A stretch of 64,000 nucleotides of DNA, taken from the NCBI GenBank assembly GCA_026122225.1, contig JANEZZ010000522.1, positions 1,054,001 to 1,118,000 of the forward strand, read 5' to 3'. Position 1 is the stretch's first letter; every line of letters begins with the position of its first letter. The notes under the pieces were generated by a model. The model was not told the origin of the DNA. It was given only the letters and a program-made list of their open reading frames with translations, and did no database searches. Source of the stretch: Heloderma charlesbogerti. Taxonomy: Eukaryota; Chordata; Lepidosauria; Squamata; Helodermatidae. Below are positions 63,746 through 64,000 of the stretch, in pieces. The position numbers and the translations under genes were made by a program.

Positions 63746-64000
63746 ACACCCCTCCCTGTTGGGGATAGCTTTGAGAATGTTGTTAATGGATTAAGAAGAA
63801 AGGGAATAATTTGTGGTGCTTCCTCTATAGATTTTTGCGATATTTGTTACATTATGTATAACTTGTAATATGACATGAAACCCCAGATTCTCTGTCTGTT
63901 ATAGATTTAGATCCAAGCATATCAATAAAAACTGAGTTAAAACAGCAAAGAACCTGTCAACGTAGTGAGCTGTGGAAGTGCCACCGTTTACAGAAAGCAG

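Overview
ORGANISM AND KIND OF SEQUENCE. The window looks like intronic or intergenic DNA from a squamate reptile, most likely a lizard. The basis is the repeat set: Sauria-type SINEs, BovB LINEs, CR1 and L3-like LINE fragments, an L1-clade LINE, a tRNA-Ala-type SINE, MIR-like SINEs, solo LTRs and many short hAT-type DNA transposons. I see no intact host protein-coding gene, no functional RNA gene and nothing bacterial. Three short open segments with good splice sites (570-627, 17251-17367, 40998-41050, all +) are the only host exon candidates; the second and third are phase-compatible. None could be assigned to a gene. LAYOUT. 0-15 kb: unique-looking sequence with a tRNA-type SINE, a CR1 tail joined to a 5S rRNA-derived segment, an LTR-like element (3403-4115), an internally deleted BovB (7528-8609), a CR1 tail and an L3-like LINE (13396-16290). 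15-24 kb: the L3-like LINE is split by the first of seven copies of a palindrome-filled transposon; copies two and three follow, with a separate fold-back element at 18822-19137. 24-34 kb: mostly unrecognised sequence, one decayed autonomous hAT element (28815-30106) and a CR1 tail. 34-42 kb: copy four and several fold-back elements. 42-47 kb: a near full-length but dead BovB carrying a solo LTR, palindrome copy five and a Sauria SINE. 49-53 kb: a 5'-rearranged L1-clade LINE containing copy six. 53-64 kb: MIR-like, BovB, L3-like and CR1 fragments, nested hAT elements, and copy seven. MAIN DISCOVERY CANDIDATE. Seven copies (15405-16227, 20477-21442, 22705-23565, 34288-35156, 44550-45553, 50984-51980, 62287-62893; about 6.1 kb, nearly 10% of the window) belong to one non-autonomous family. 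It has TAGGGATG termini and 8-bp target-site duplications, as in the hAT superfamily. Four duplications are exact and non-repetitive, one has a single mismatch, one is exact but lies in a GT repeat, and one (copy 5) differs only in its first base. The interior is an array of 30-40 bp perfect or near-perfect palindromes of two alternating types, nested inside one larger palindrome. The two GC-rich arms each carry an outward-facing AG|GTAAGT splice-donor consensus (10 of 14 arms perfect, 12 of 14 usable). One arm also has an ATG in good Kozak context that opens an Ala/Arg-rich frame running to the donor. The family therefore resembles a mobile, bidirectional 'first exon plus splice donor' cassette. 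Three copies sit precisely inside other transposons (L3-like, BovB, L1), which gives a relative age order. Whether the family is already catalogued cannot be decided without a Dfam/Repbase search.
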